Source: a candidate division KSB1 bacterium
GTDB taxonomy: Bacteria > Zhuqueibacterota > Zhuqueibacteria > Zhuqueibacterales > Zhuqueibacteraceae
Reading direction: 5' to 3'
Length of the DNA stretch: 64,000 bases
Assembly: GCA_034506255.1 (NCBI GenBank)
Contig: JAPDPX010000007.1
Span: forward strand, 124,001-188,000
Of this stretch, positions 18,041 through 26,741 are shown in pieces. The notes under the pieces were generated by a model. It did not search any database, had not been told where the DNA came from, and worked only from the letters and a program-made list of their open reading frames with translations. How positions within the stretch are numbered: the first letter of the stretch is position 1; every line of letters begins with the position of its first letter. A program made the position numbers and the translations under genes.

Positions 18041-18418
18041 ATGGCACTCAAAGAGAAGTATCAGGACTTGCTCGACCTGGGGATCAAATTGCAAGTCAAG
18101 GATGGTGACGTTCGGGAGGAAGGAGGCAAGTTGTACATCAAAGGCACGACCACGTACCAAATGGAAAAGGATTTGCTCTGGGACAAGATCAAAACCTATC
18201 CCAACTGGGAAAACGAGATCGTGGCTGACATCAAGGTCGAGAGAACCGACGTCTATGGGTATTACACCGTAAAATCCGGCGACACCCTGTCAAAGCTGGC
18301 GAAGCAGCACCTCGGCGATGCCAAACGCTACATGGAAATCTTCAACCTGAACAAGGACATTCTCAGCAATCCGGATCTGATCAAAGTCGGTCAAAAACTG
18401 AAACTGCCGTTCAAATAA
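18041..18418 (+). CDS. BON and LysM domain protein
   Basis: A 125-residue protein like Escherichia coli YgaU/Kbp. Residues about 13-66 form a BON-like domain, and residues 74-123 a LysM domain (YYTVKSGDTLSKLAKQHLGD ending VGQKLKLP), which usually binds N-acetylglucosamine-containing polymers; in Kbp the pair binds potassium. There is no signal peptide. AAAGGAG lies 7 bases before the ATG, one of the best ribosome binding sites in the window, so good expression is likely. Two hairpins follow the stop codon. Confidence 0.9.
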   Translation: MALKEKYQDLLDLGIKLQVKDGDVREEGGKLYIKGTTTYQMEKDLLWDKIKTYPNWENEIVADIKVERTDVYGYYTVKSGDTLSKLAKQHLGDAKRYMEIFNLNKDILSNPDLIKVGQKLKLPFK

Positions 18419-18422
18419 CAGC

Positions 18423-18510
18423 CTCTGCGCGCCGGTGCTGCCTGCTGCACCGGTTTGCAGAGAGATTTTCCAGAGCCTGGCAGCCATGCGGCACCAGGCT
18501 CTGGCATTTT
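18423..18510. terminator. Two consecutive hairpins between convergent genes
   Basis: First hairpin: CTCTGC with CCGGTGC (18423-18438) pairs with GCACCGG and GCAGAG (18447-18462), followed by AGATTTTCC. Second: CCAGAGCCTGG (18470-18480) pairs with CCAGGCTCTGG (18494-18504), followed by CATTTTC. They end the LysM gene and, from the other side, the PEGA gene. Confidence 0.7.
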
Positions 18511-18556
18511 CGGGCTGCGTTTTGCGCGGGGAGATTCCGGGCAGGTCACGCCAGGC

Positions 18557-19483
18557 TCATCGGCGCATGGACTGCAGAAAGCCATAAAACGACAATGCAA
18601 AACTGATTTGGAATGACGCAAAAGCGGCACCGGAGTAGCGATCATACCGCCGGGCGCGTGCGTAATAACTCTCCCGCAGCACCGGGTCCCCATAACTTTG
18701 ATACTGCCGGTATGCCTGATCAGCCTCGTGTTTGAAATAGATGGCTGCCACACCGACAGCCAGACTGGCACCTGCAGCGAGGTAAGTCAATCCCAGGTAG
18801 CGTACGCGGCGCCGCTCACGCGCGTGGGAGGCCTGCTCGTGCCGGGAGGCAAAGGCGGGGTCTTTTTCAAGGACGAGCTCAAAGTGCCGCACGGGCTCGG
18901 CAAGCCCCGCCTCCCCGGGAGGTGGTGCGAGTTCGAGAACGCGGGGATAATATCCCGGCATGACGACTTCCACCGTGGTGCGGGCCTGCTCCGGCAGACG
19001 CAAAACCAGCGGTGTCGTGCCTTCCAATTTGTGCTCCCGCCAGACTTCCGCACCGTAAGGGGTGGACGTGATGAAATAGCTGCGATAAAACTCCGCCACC
19101 AACGTCACGGTATCACCGGCGGCGAGCGTGACGCGTTGTATCCAGTCGGAAGCGAGCCAGCTCGAGGAATCGCTGCGGCGCACGCCAAACTCATGTTCGC
19201 CGGCGGCGACTCGGTAATGATGCAAGGGGGTCACGCCAATTTGAATGTCATCGAGAAAAACCGGCAGGCCGGCATGGCGGGAGAGAATCGAAACGAGCGC
19301 GTGGGTGGAATCCGCTCCGGCAAGCTGCGCCGGCAAGTTCGCGACGCTCATGGCAAGCATCACGATTGCCAGGCGGCTGCCGCGCCGCCAGCAGGCAAGG
19401 CGCAACGTGCAGCGGCAGGAGTCCCTGTTCGCACAGATCGTGTGCGGCTTGCGGGTGCGAGACCATTGCTTGCAGGAGACCAA
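18557..19483 (-). CDS. PEGA-domain envelope protein
   Basis: A protein of up to 308 residues. After a hydrophobic signal-like segment (LAIVMLAMSVANLPAQ) comes a PEGA-type beta domain with VFLDDIQIGVTPLHHYRVAAGEH, and a second related segment (YGAEVWREHKLEGTTPLVLRL). Near the C-terminus LTYLAAGASLAVGVAAIYF is a membrane helix, and a further hydrophobic stretch follows. PEGA domains are found in surface proteins of FCB-group and other bacteria and bind peptides or cell-wall components in ways not settled. The start is uncertain: the TTG at 19483 lies 3 bases after the preceding stop and would need translational coupling. Last gene of the envelope operon. Confidence 0.72.
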   Translation of the reverse strand: MVSCKQWSRTRKPHTICANRDSCRCTLRLACWRRGSRLAIVMLAMSVANLPAQLAGADSTHALVSILSRHAGLPVFLDDIQIGVTPLHHYRVAAGEHEFGVRRSDSSSWLASDWIQRVTLAAGDTVTLVAEFYRSYFITSTPYGAEVWREHKLEGTTPLVLRLPEQARTTVEVVMPGYYPRVLELAPPPGEAGLAEPVRHFELVLEKDPAFASRHEQASHARERRRVRYLGLTYLAAGASLAVGVAAIYFKHEADQAYRQYQSYGDPVLRESYYARARRYDRYSGAAFASFQISFALSFYGFLQSMRR

Positions 19484-19486
19484 GGC

Positions 19487-20635
19487 TCATTCTCCGCCGG
19501 CAGGACGTGATGAGGCAAAGAGGTAAAGCTCACGCTCTTCACTGGCGAGGATCAGATGCCCCTGCCACAAAACGGGATTGGTGCGCACGCGGCCTTCCAG
19601 TTCCTGGCGCCAGAGCAGTCCGCCGTCGCCGGCGCGCACCGCATAGAGGTGGCGGTCGAGCGCACCAAAGAAAATGGTTTCGCCGGCAAGCAGAGGCGAG
19701 GTGCCAATCACACTGAGCGCGCGGAACTCCCACTTGAGCCGGCCCGAGGCCGGTAGCAGCGCACGCAAGCGGCCGTCAGCGCAGGCCAGCACGAGCAGGC
19801 TGTCATTCACCGCGGGTGCAAGGAAGATGCGACCGGGGCTCGTGGCGCGCCACAGAATCTCGCCCTTGACCAAATCCAGCGCGACCACTTGATCCCGCGC
19901 CGTGCCCAGGAAAACGCGCCGGCCGTGAATCACGGGCGTGGCCAGCACCGGTTGTTCGAGATCGGTTTCCCAGATCTTCCTGCCGCTCTCGGGCCGCAGG
20001 CCGTAAACCATGCCGTTATCGGCAGCGACTACCAGCACGCCTTCACTGAGCGCGGGCGAAGCATGCAATTGGGCATGGGTTTTGAATTGCCAGCGCCGCT
20101 GTCCATCGCGCAGGTGGTAGGCATCGACATGCTGGTAGAGCGCGGCGACGAACAGCAGGCTGTCGGCGAGCAATGGCTCGCTGGCGATGTCGCCGGCATC
20201 GATTGCCCACCAGCGCCTGCCGCTGGCGAGATCGAAATGGGCCAGCGTGTGCTTGCCATGGCGCATGGCAAGCACAACCGAATTGGGAGTCACGGTGAGC
20301 GTGCCGGCATTGCCCTGGGGCAGCTTCCATTTGCGCACGATTTCGCGTTTCTCCAAATCGACCACGTAGATGCGGCCGTCAAGAGTGGGCGCGAACAAAA
20401 AACCGCGGCTGACGAACAGATTTTGCGCCGCCGCGGACGAAAGCCGGAAGCGGGCAACCTGCTGCAGGGGCGGGATGAGCGTTTCCGCGCGTGCCGAACT
20501 GCGGCGGGCATCAAAGCCGGCGGTACGCCAATCCCCTTGCGGATTGTCCGGCAGACGCAACTGCAGCGGCGCTTTGGAGCAGCCCGCGAGCGTGGCCAGG
20601 GCCAGCAAACAGCAAATTGGATGCACTCGCAACAT
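19487..20635 (-). CDS. PQQ-type beta-propeller lipoprotein (BamB-like)
   Basis: A 382-residue lipoprotein (LATLAGC, Cys19) made of repeated PQQ-like propeller blades: LDGRIYVVDLEKREIVRKWKL, DNGMVYGLRPESGRKIWETDL, ARDQVVALDLVKGEILWRA and others, about seven in all. The fold is that of BamB, the outer-membrane assembly scaffold, and of PQQ dehydrogenases; no PQQ-binding or catalytic residues are recognised, so a scaffold role is more likely. The ATG at 20635 gives a clean lipoprotein signal. It sits between the protease-barrel fusion and the PEGA gene, consistent with an outer-membrane complex. Confidence 0.83.
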   Translation of the reverse strand: MLRVHPICCLLALATLAGCSKAPLQLRLPDNPQGDWRTAGFDARRSSARAETLIPPLQQVARFRLSSAAAQNLFVSRGFLFAPTLDGRIYVVDLEKREIVRKWKLPQGNAGTLTVTPNSVVLAMRHGKHTLAHFDLASGRRWWAIDAGDIASEPLLADSLLFVAALYQHVDAYHLRDGQRRWQFKTHAQLHASPALSEGVLVVAADNGMVYGLRPESGRKIWETDLEQPVLATPVIHGRRVFLGTARDQVVALDLVKGEILWRATSPGRIFLAPAVNDSLLVLACADGRLRALLPASGRLKWEFRALSVIGTSPLLAGETIFFGALDRHLYAVRAGDGGLLWRQELEGRVRTNPVLWQGHLILASEERELYLFASSRPAGGE

Positions 20636-20739
20636 GTTCTCTCTTTCTGCAAGCCCCGGCGTAGAAATCATCGTTTCATTGTCTGTCATTTTCGCCGGAG
20701 TGATGACCTCCCCTCCTGCCCCGCGCTCACCGCTTTCGC

Positions 20740-23661
20740 TCAGAAATCCCACCCGAAGAAAAATTGCTGGTAGACTTTGCGGTCGAGCTGCAGCCGGCCG
20801 GGTGCGAGTCCGCGATCGAGGTCATTCCAGTAAAAACGCCGACCGATATCATAGCGCAACACCAGGAAGCCGCCGACGCGCAGGCGCACGCCGAAGCCCG
20901 TGCTGCCGAGCAGGCGCTCGAGCTTTTGATCCCAGGCATTGCCAAGATCCACAAACAGGGCTCCGCGAATGGAGCTGAAACCCACGCCGCCAAAGGGGAA
21001 TGCCACGACAAAGCCGTCGATGAAAGGAAAGCGCAGCTCCTGGCTGAGCAGAAACGTCTTTTGGCCCCAGATGCGCCAGCGGGGATAGAGCCGCAAATCC
21101 CAACTGCCGCCCATGAAAAAGGGATAGGCTTCCTTGCCTTGATTGTACTGTGTCTGCAGCCGCAGCGCATAGGCGTTGCGCACGCCGAGCCGGAAGTAAT
21201 GGCGGTAATCCGCGAGAATGGTGTAGAAATTCACCTTGGAATGGCGCACATCGACCGTGTAACCCAGCGCGAAGTTGAAGCGCCGGCCATCCACCGGCCC
21301 GGAGGGGCCCCACAGGGAATTGTCCTTGACGAACGACACAAAATTGGAGACCAGCAGCGCATCGCGCGCCAGCGAGAGGCCCTCCCAGTGTTTGTGGGAC
21401 TGGCGCACATTGACACTGGCTTCGACACGCTCAAACACGCTGAGCGGATAGCTGAGCGCGCCAAAACCGCCATAGCGCCGTTCGAAAAAGTAACCTTCCG
21501 CATAGTTGTAGTAGCGCCCGGCGAAATGATACAGCCCAAAGGCATGATTGGCGCGCCGCGAGAGATCGAAGCGGCTGACCGCGACGTTGAAGCTCTCCAA
21601 AAATTCGCTGCGGGTTTGCGCGTTGTTGAACACCAGAAAATGATACTGTTCATTGCCGAGCATGTCCGACATCGCAAGCTGCGCCCCGCCCGCCGCGCCA
21701 AAAATGGGATCCTGTGTGATCTGGCTTTGCGCGATATCCAGGCTGAATTTGCGCTTGTAGGAAAATTGCGTCGGCGACATTTCACCGCTGAGCTTGGCAA
21801 TGGTCCAGGGCGGCCGGCGAACGTGCAGCGTGTCCACTGCCCGGACGGTGGCCTGCTCGAACACCTCCTGCACGTTTTCCAGCTCGCGAATTTGGAAGTT
21901 GAAGCGCTCGAAGGCGGTGAACAGCAGGCTGCCCTTGTCGGTCCATTCCGGATCGAAGGCACCGGTGGTGAAACTGGTGAGCTTGCGCATTTCGGCGGCG
22001 CCGTTGATGGCGCGGGGATACAACGGCGCGGAAACAGCATCGCCGTTTTTGAAGGGATTGTCGAGGCTGGCAGTGGTGGCCACCTGCATCTCGTTGCCCG
22101 GCACCTGCAGCATCCAGAGATTGAAGGCGCCGTCGCGGTCGGAGGTGAACGCCAGCGCCCGGCCGTCGGCTGACCACGCCGGCGCGTAATCGCGATGTTT
22201 GCCGTAGGTGACGTATTCGATCTCGCCGCTGCCAAGATGATAGAAAAAGAGATTATAGGCGCCCTGCCGGCCGTAAACCGTGCGGTCGGAAGCAAACGCC
22301 AGCACGCGGCCGTCCGGTGACCAGGCGGGATCGCGGTCGTCATAATGGTCGTTGGTCAGTTTGGTCAGCCGCTCGCTGTCGAGATCGAGCAAAAAAAGAT
22401 CGCGCATGCCCGCGAAACCGGTGGCGGCAAATGCCAGACGACGGCCGTCCGGCGACCAGCTCGGCGAACTCAGGGTGACGAGCTCATCGAATTGATGCCG
22501 GCTGACAATTTTCTTCCGGCTCAGCGAATAGATATAGAGTGCGTCATACCCCCGGCTCTTCGAAACGAATGCCAGCAAACCGTGACGGTTGACATCCAGT
22601 TTGCTGCGCAACAAATTGAAGGCTTCGAATTCGGTGGTGCGCTCGCCATCCACCAGGGTTTCGGGATGCCCCTTTTCCGCGCGTTCCATGCCGTAGGGCA
22701 TGCGGTAGATGTTCGAATAACCGACGCGATTGGACAGGAACACGATTTCGCGCTGTTCGCCATAGCAGGCAAAGGCCGGCTTGGTGCTGATGCCCTTGTC
22801 GGTGAGGTGGCGGGTGATCATGCCGGGCACATCATGATCCTCCAGCAGCGGGTATTTTTCCTTCTTGAGATGATAGAGCCAGAGCTTGTCGAACTCGCGG
22901 TAGTCCACCCCCAGCGTAAGCTTCATGACCTCGGAAAAATTATCGGCCTTCCAGATGTTCTCAATCAACTGCAGCAACTTTTGCTCGCCATAGCGTTCGG
23001 CAATGAACTTGCAAATGGCCTGACCTTCCTTGTACATCAGAAAAGTGCCGTAGATGCGATACATCTGGCTGAGCGGCACCAGTTGTCCGGCGAGCACGGC
23101 GTCGCGAATGAACATCTCCGCTTCGCTGTCCCAGCCTTCCGACCAATACTCCGCAATGCCTTCGGTGAACCACAGCGGCAGCCCGGCATGCTGGGTGCGT
23201 TTATGATCCTTCAAAATGCGGTTGGCCCGGCCGTGTGTGAACACGTGCACCAATTCATGATTGATGACATGTTCGAATTCCGACAGACTGCCGGTGGCTG
23301 GAATCACCACGCGACCCTTCAAAAACTCGAAGAAGCCGCCCACCCCCTCGGGAATCAGGTTGGGAATGGTGTTGGTCTGCTGAAAGTGAAAATGATTGGA
23401 ATAAAAAATCAGCGGAATGGGATGATTGAAGCTGTAATTGGTGAGATTTTCCAGCCGGCTGTAGGCCTCCTCGGCGAAGGTGGCGCCGATTTCCGCCAGC
23501 TCACGCATCTCCGGATAAAAATAGATGTCGAAATGGCGGGTTTTGAAAATTTGCCACTCAAAATGATTGTACTGCACCTTGTTGCGGCCAAAGTAATATT
23601 GCCCTTCACTCGTGGCCGTCCAGGCCAGAAGGACAAGCAGCAGAAGCAGCCATCTTTTCAT
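20740..23661 (-). CDS. Metalloprotease/TolB-propeller/outer-membrane barrel fusion
   Basis: A 973-residue secreted protein with three parts. A signal peptide (MKRWLLLLLVLLAWTATSEG) is followed by a gluzincin-type zinc protease domain: HELVHV gives His135, Glu136 and His139, and WFTEGIAEYW supplies the third ligand (Glu168 or Glu171). Residues about 290-600 hold TolB/WD40-like PD40 blades (SWSPDGRRLAFAA, AWSPDGRVLAFASDR, AWSADGRALAFTSDRDG). The last 300 residues are rich in alternating aromatic strands ending QFFFGWDF with a terminal Phe, typical of BamA-like surface-antigen beta-barrels. The protease would thus be anchored in the outer membrane. GGAG lies 7 bases before the ATG. First gene of the three-gene operon. 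Confidence 0.85.
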   Translation of the reverse strand: MKRWLLLLLVLLAWTATSEGQYYFGRNKVQYNHFEWQIFKTRHFDIYFYPEMRELAEIGATFAEEAYSRLENLTNYSFNHPIPLIFYSNHFHFQQTNTIPNLIPEGVGGFFEFLKGRVVIPATGSLSEFEHVINHELVHVFTHGRANRILKDHKRTQHAGLPLWFTEGIAEYWSEGWDSEAEMFIRDAVLAGQLVPLSQMYRIYGTFLMYKEGQAICKFIAERYGEQKLLQLIENIWKADNFSEVMKLTLGVDYREFDKLWLYHLKKEKYPLLEDHDVPGMITRHLTDKGISTKPAFACYGEQREIVFLSNRVGYSNIYRMPYGMERAEKGHPETLVDGERTTEFEAFNLLRSKLDVNRHGLLAFVSKSRGYDALYIYSLSRKKIVSRHQFDELVTLSSPSWSPDGRRLAFAATGFAGMRDLFLLDLDSERLTKLTNDHYDDRDPAWSPDGRVLAFASDRTVYGRQGAYNLFFYHLGSGEIEYVTYGKHRDYAPAWSADGRALAFTSDRDGAFNLWMLQVPGNEMQVATTASLDNPFKNGDAVSAPLYPRAINGAAEMRKLTSFTTGAFDPEWTDKGSLLFTAFERFNFQIRELENVQEVFEQATVRAVDTLHVRRPPWTIAKLSGEMSPTQFSYKRKFSLDIAQSQITQDPIFGAAGGAQLAMSDMLGNEQYHFLVFNNAQTRSEFLESFNVAVSRFDLSRRANHAFGLYHFAGRYYNYAEGYFFERRYGGFGALSYPLSVFERVEASVNVRQSHKHWEGLSLARDALLVSNFVSFVKDNSLWGPSGPVDGRRFNFALGYTVDVRHSKVNFYTILADYRHYFRLGVRNAYALRLQTQYNQGKEAYPFFMGGSWDLRLYPRWRIWGQKTFLLSQELRFPFIDGFVVAFPFGGVGFSSIRGALFVDLGNAWDQKLERLLGSTGFGVRLRVGGFLVLRYDIGRRFYWNDLDRGLAPGRLQLDRKVYQQFFFGWDF

Positions 23662-23830
23662 GCCACGCTCCGTGGGCTAGCCTGACTTGCGGAGTTGGAA
23701 ACACTTGCTCTGGCGGAGTCAGTCGGAATCTAGCGTTTGCCGCTAGAGAATCAAGTCAAAACTCTTGAACCGCGTAAAGCCTGAGTTACTTGTAGGGGCG
23801 TGGCGCAGACCTCTTGCCGAATGTCACCAC

Positions 23831-24135
23831 CTGAATTTTCCACCCAGATTGATCCCATCAGCGGGAACGCCGGTTTGATCGCGACGCCCAACCACCCAGG
23901 GGGTGGTGCAGAAAAAATCTTGCAAGCAGAATTGCTGCCAACTCCCTCAGAAGTGCCCGGCTTGGTCTCCCCAAAAAACTGCGCCAGATCATGAGAAATT
24001 CCACAGGCCACTCTCAACGGAGTTGGGTAGCCTCCAAGATTCTCGTGCCTATAAACAGTTCACTCCTGACGGAGCGTGGTGAACACGGCATTCATTCCGG
24101 GGAACAGCAAGCCAGCATGCAAAATTCAGGGAGTA
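23831..24135. repeat. Dispersed repeat family A, copy 1
   Basis: About 305 bases that align with 30534-30887 over their length. Shared blocks include GATCGCGACGCCCAACCACC, GCGCCAGATCATGAGAAATT, CAACGGAGTT, AACAGTTCACTCCT and AAATTCAGG. Overall identity looks to be 70-75%, with an internal deletion relative to copy 2. No protein frame is kept in both copies. Confidence 0.7.
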
Positions 24136-24146
24136 TTTGCTGAATC

Positions 24147-24296
24147 GCAGGATAAAGCCACCGTCAAACCGTGGCATAAGGGTGACTTCTGCGGCTTCGC
24201 ATCCTTGCTTGTTTTGGATTCTTATCGCTTCGAAAAAGCCAGCAGCATTGAACATCTTCTCTGCTGGCAGGGAGGCCTGCGCCACTCCACACGTTG
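24147..24296. repeat. Dispersed repeat family B, copy 1
   Basis: About 150 bases matching 43150-43310. Shared blocks include GCAGGAT, TGCGGCTTCGC, ATCGCTTCGAAAAAG, GCAGCATTG and GCCTGCGCCACTC followed by CACGTTG. It follows family A copy 1 after 11 bases. Confidence 0.7.
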
Positions 24297-24494
24297 TGGA
24301 GAGATTACGGGATCACCCCACTCGCCGGCAGCTCCCGGCTCTACTGGTATCCGGCAGACAACCATCCCCAGTCACGCCTTACATCCCCGATGTCTCCCCG
24401 CAGGAATCCGGTGAAGACTCCGGCAGGCGCAGCCGGACTCTTCGTATGCCCGCCCGTCTGACATGCCGGGAAACCACTTGCAGCGTGACGGGCT

Positions 24495-25547
24495 TCACTG
24501 CGCCGCGGGCTGCCCTGGCGCAACGATCGCCGCGAGCGGATCGCGCGTCACCCGCGGCAGCTTGATGCGTTCGGCACCATCAACCAGCCATCGCCCCTCG
24601 CCGGCCTCGAGCACCCGCCCGATGAGTCGGGCAGGAATCCGGGCAAGGCGCAACCTGCCGAGCACGGCCTCGCAGGCCGAAGGTTCGCCCACGATCAACA
24701 GTGCACCGGGCGCGAACGCGGTGAGGGGATCAACGCCGAAATACTCGCACAGCAGCTTGACCTCCGGCAGCAACTCAATTTGCGCGGGATCGATTTCAAC
24801 GTCGAGGTTGACCTGGTCCAACAAGCCGTGCAGCACACCGGCCAGGCCCGCCTGAAACAGATCGTGCAGGGCGTGAATGCCGTTCACTTTCCAGGCGCAG
24901 CGTGCCGCCGCCAGCACACTGGCCTCCTCGACACCGGCAAGCTGCTGGCAGCGTTTGGCAAACTTCAGATCAAATGCCTCGGACAATTCCTGTTCCCTGG
25001 CATATGCCATGAGTGCGGCCGCCGCATCTCCGAGGCTTTTGGTGAGAATGAGCTGATCGCCCGCTTGAATGCCATGCGGCTGATACGGCCGCGGCACGGC
25101 GAGGAACGCGAACATTTGACATGCCACCAGCGGCTCGCGCACGGCCGGCATGCAGCGCGATTCTTCACCGCGCCAGTCCACCTCCAGCTTTTTGGCAAAG
25201 TCGGACATTTCCGCCCACAGCGCATGCGATTCCGCGGCAGGATTTCCCTCTGCCGGCAGGAGCAGCGTCGCCCACAGGCTGTGCGGTTCGCCACCCTGGC
25301 AGGCCAGGGCATTGGCCAGCGCCTGCACAGTGTATTTCCCCGCAAAATCCGCAAGTGCAAGAAAGCGCGTGGCCAGGAGCAGCCGCTGCTCGGCAAAAGT
25401 GAGAATAGTCTCCCGCTCGACGAGAGTGGAGACGGGCGCCAAACCGCCACTGCCGGCCGCCATCCGCCAGGCTCGCATCAGAGCCTCCAAATCCTGCGGG
25501 CTGACTGCCGGCACGGCATCTTCACGATTTTGGCGCGCTTTGGGCAT
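24495..25547 (-). CDS. AIR synthase-related protein (PurM/HypE/ThiL fold)
   Basis: A 350-residue protein with the two-domain layout of the AIR synthase family (PurM, HypE, ThiL, SelD). The linker GIQAGDQLILTKSLGDAAAALMA and the C-terminal domain GIHALHDLFQAGLAGVLHGLLDQ...VEIDPAQIELLPEVKLLCEYFGVDPL follow the family closely. In the N-terminal domain the usual ATP/magnesium motifs (DDAA, NDxAxxGA) are poorly kept; ALANALACQGGEPHSLWATLLLP is in the matching place. It may be a divergent HypE-like enzyme or a non-catalytic relative. No hydrogenase genes are nearby. The start at ATG 25547 is uncertain, as no ribosome binding site is visible. Confidence 0.7.
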   Translation of the reverse strand: MPKARQNREDAVPAVSPQDLEALMRAWRMAAGSGGLAPVSTLVERETILTFAEQRLLLATRFLALADFAGKYTVQALANALACQGGEPHSLWATLLLPAEGNPAAESHALWAEMSDFAKKLEVDWRGEESRCMPAVREPLVACQMFAFLAVPRPYQPHGIQAGDQLILTKSLGDAAAALMAYAREQELSEAFDLKFAKRCQQLAGVEEASVLAAARCAWKVNGIHALHDLFQAGLAGVLHGLLDQVNLDVEIDPAQIELLPEVKLLCEYFGVDPLTAFAPGALLIVGEPSACEAVLGRLRLARIPARLIGRVLEAGEGRWLVDGAERIKLPRVTRDPLAAIVAPGQPAAQ

Positions 25548-25832
25548 GACCGCGATTGGAAGGAAGATGAGACAGCACATGCATTGCCAGCAGCACCTGC
25601 ACGACAGCGTGGTTGGCTTGAGCCCCCCGGGAGGACTCCCGGTGTTGCCTTCGCCCGAAACGACAGGGTGAAGTTCCGGGCGCAGTGCGGCGTATTTTAC
25701 GGATCGAACCAAACGACGCGTCAAAACGGCTGCCACGATAAATTCGATTGAGCCGATGCCGGTTTGCAGGACGGTTTTCGATCCGGCTGACCGGCGGTGC
25801 AACGCGCGCATCGCGACCGGCCGGCGCCGGCT

Positions 25833-26594
25833 TCAACCCGCCAGCACATTCCCGCCGTTGACATTGAGAATCTCACCGGTGATGTAAGAGGCCAGCGAGG
25901 AGGCAAGAAAGATGACCGGGCCGGCAATCTCTGCCGCGGTCGCCGCGCGGCGGAGTGGTATCAGGCTGGTGATTTTCTCACCCTCCTCCGCCAGGGCATC
26001 GTTCGACATGTCGGTGGCGACCCAGCCGGGCGCCACGCAATTCACCGTGATGTTGAAGGGTGCCAGCTCGGGCGCGAGCGATTTGGTGAAGCTGATGATG
26101 GCGCCCTTGGTCGCGGCATAATGGGAGTGAAACGCTTCGCCGCGCTGGCCGGCGGTGCTGGCAATGTTGATGATCGTGCCCCGGCGCCGCGCTTTCATGT
26201 GCGGAGTCACCAGCCGGCAACAGTGGTACATGCTCTTGAGATTGACGGCCATGGTCTCATCCCAAACCTGCTCCGGCATGGTGTCGATTGCGCCATAGGT
26301 CCAGATGCCGGCGTTGTTCACCAGCACATCGATGCAGCCGAAACGGCGCAATACTGCGTCGACCATGGCTTCGACGTCGACATAGCGACTGACATCCGCC
26401 TGAAAACAAGCCGCCTGCCCGCCGCGCTGGTTGATCGCGGCGGCAAGTTGTTCGGCGGCAGCCTGGGCGCGGTGATAATTGATGGCGACCGCCGCGCCTG
26501 CCTGTGCCCCCAATTGCGCCACAGCAGCGCCAATGCCACGACTGGCGCCGGTAATCAACATCACTTTGTTGCGGAGATCAATCATGGAAGCCAT
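25833..26594 (-). CDS. SDR-family oxidoreductase (FabG-like)
   Basis: A 253-residue classical short-chain dehydrogenase/reductase. The NAD(P)-binding motif TGASRGIG, the NNAG motif (VLVNNAGI), catalytic Ser in NIASTAG and YAATK (Tyr, Lys) are all present, and the C-terminal LNVNGG is typical. It resembles 3-oxoacyl-ACP reductases, but such enzymes cannot be assigned a substrate from sequence. ATG at 26594 is chosen; a longer frame to 26735 would run through the terminator hairpin of the upstream gene, so the shorter form is right. Confidence 0.9.
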   Translation of the reverse strand: MASMIDLRNKVMLITGASRGIGAAVAQLGAQAGAAVAINYHRAQAAAEQLAAAINQRGGQAACFQADVSRYVDVEAMVDAVLRRFGCIDVLVNNAGIWTYGAIDTMPEQVWDETMAVNLKSMYHCCRLVTPHMKARRRGTIINIASTAGQRGEAFHSHYAATKGAIISFTKSLAPELAPFNITVNCVAPGWVATDMSNDALAEEGEKITSLIPLRRAATAAEIAGPVIFLASSLASYITGEILNVNGGNVLAG

Positions 26595-26649
26595 CCGGTT
26601 TGCCTGAACAGCCTGATGGAATTGGACGCGGACAAAATAACGACTGGCT

Positions 26650-26689
26650 CCGAAAAAGTAAAGCCGGACTTGCATCGGCAAATCCGGCT
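26650..26689 (-). terminator. Terminator of the AgmX-like gene
   Basis: AGCCGGA and TGC (26662-26673) pair with GCA and TCCGGCT (26678-26689). On the minus strand the hairpin is followed by TTACTTTTTCGG. It lies 52 bases after the AgmX-like stop codon and just before the SDR gene. Confidence 0.7.
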
Positions 26690-26741
26690 CGCGGGCAACG
26701 CCAAAGCGTGTATTCAAGGGCGGGGGAACCGGCAAGCGCGC

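Larger units (their letters stand above)
23662..24494. other. Non-coding gap of 833 bases with dispersed repeats
   Basis: Holds a family C half-site (23799-23818), the family A repeat (23831-24135) and the family B repeat (24147-24296) in a row. The remaining 200 bases before the AIR-synthase-like gene hold nothing I recognise. Several short frames run across it but follow the repeats and have no start signals. Confidence 0.6.

Noticed and set aside
19248..19490. 80-codon frame with an ATGA overlap to the PQQ gene
   Set aside because: The start looks good but the frame is out of phase with the PEGA protein, which has the recognisable domain; the overlap is taken as chance.
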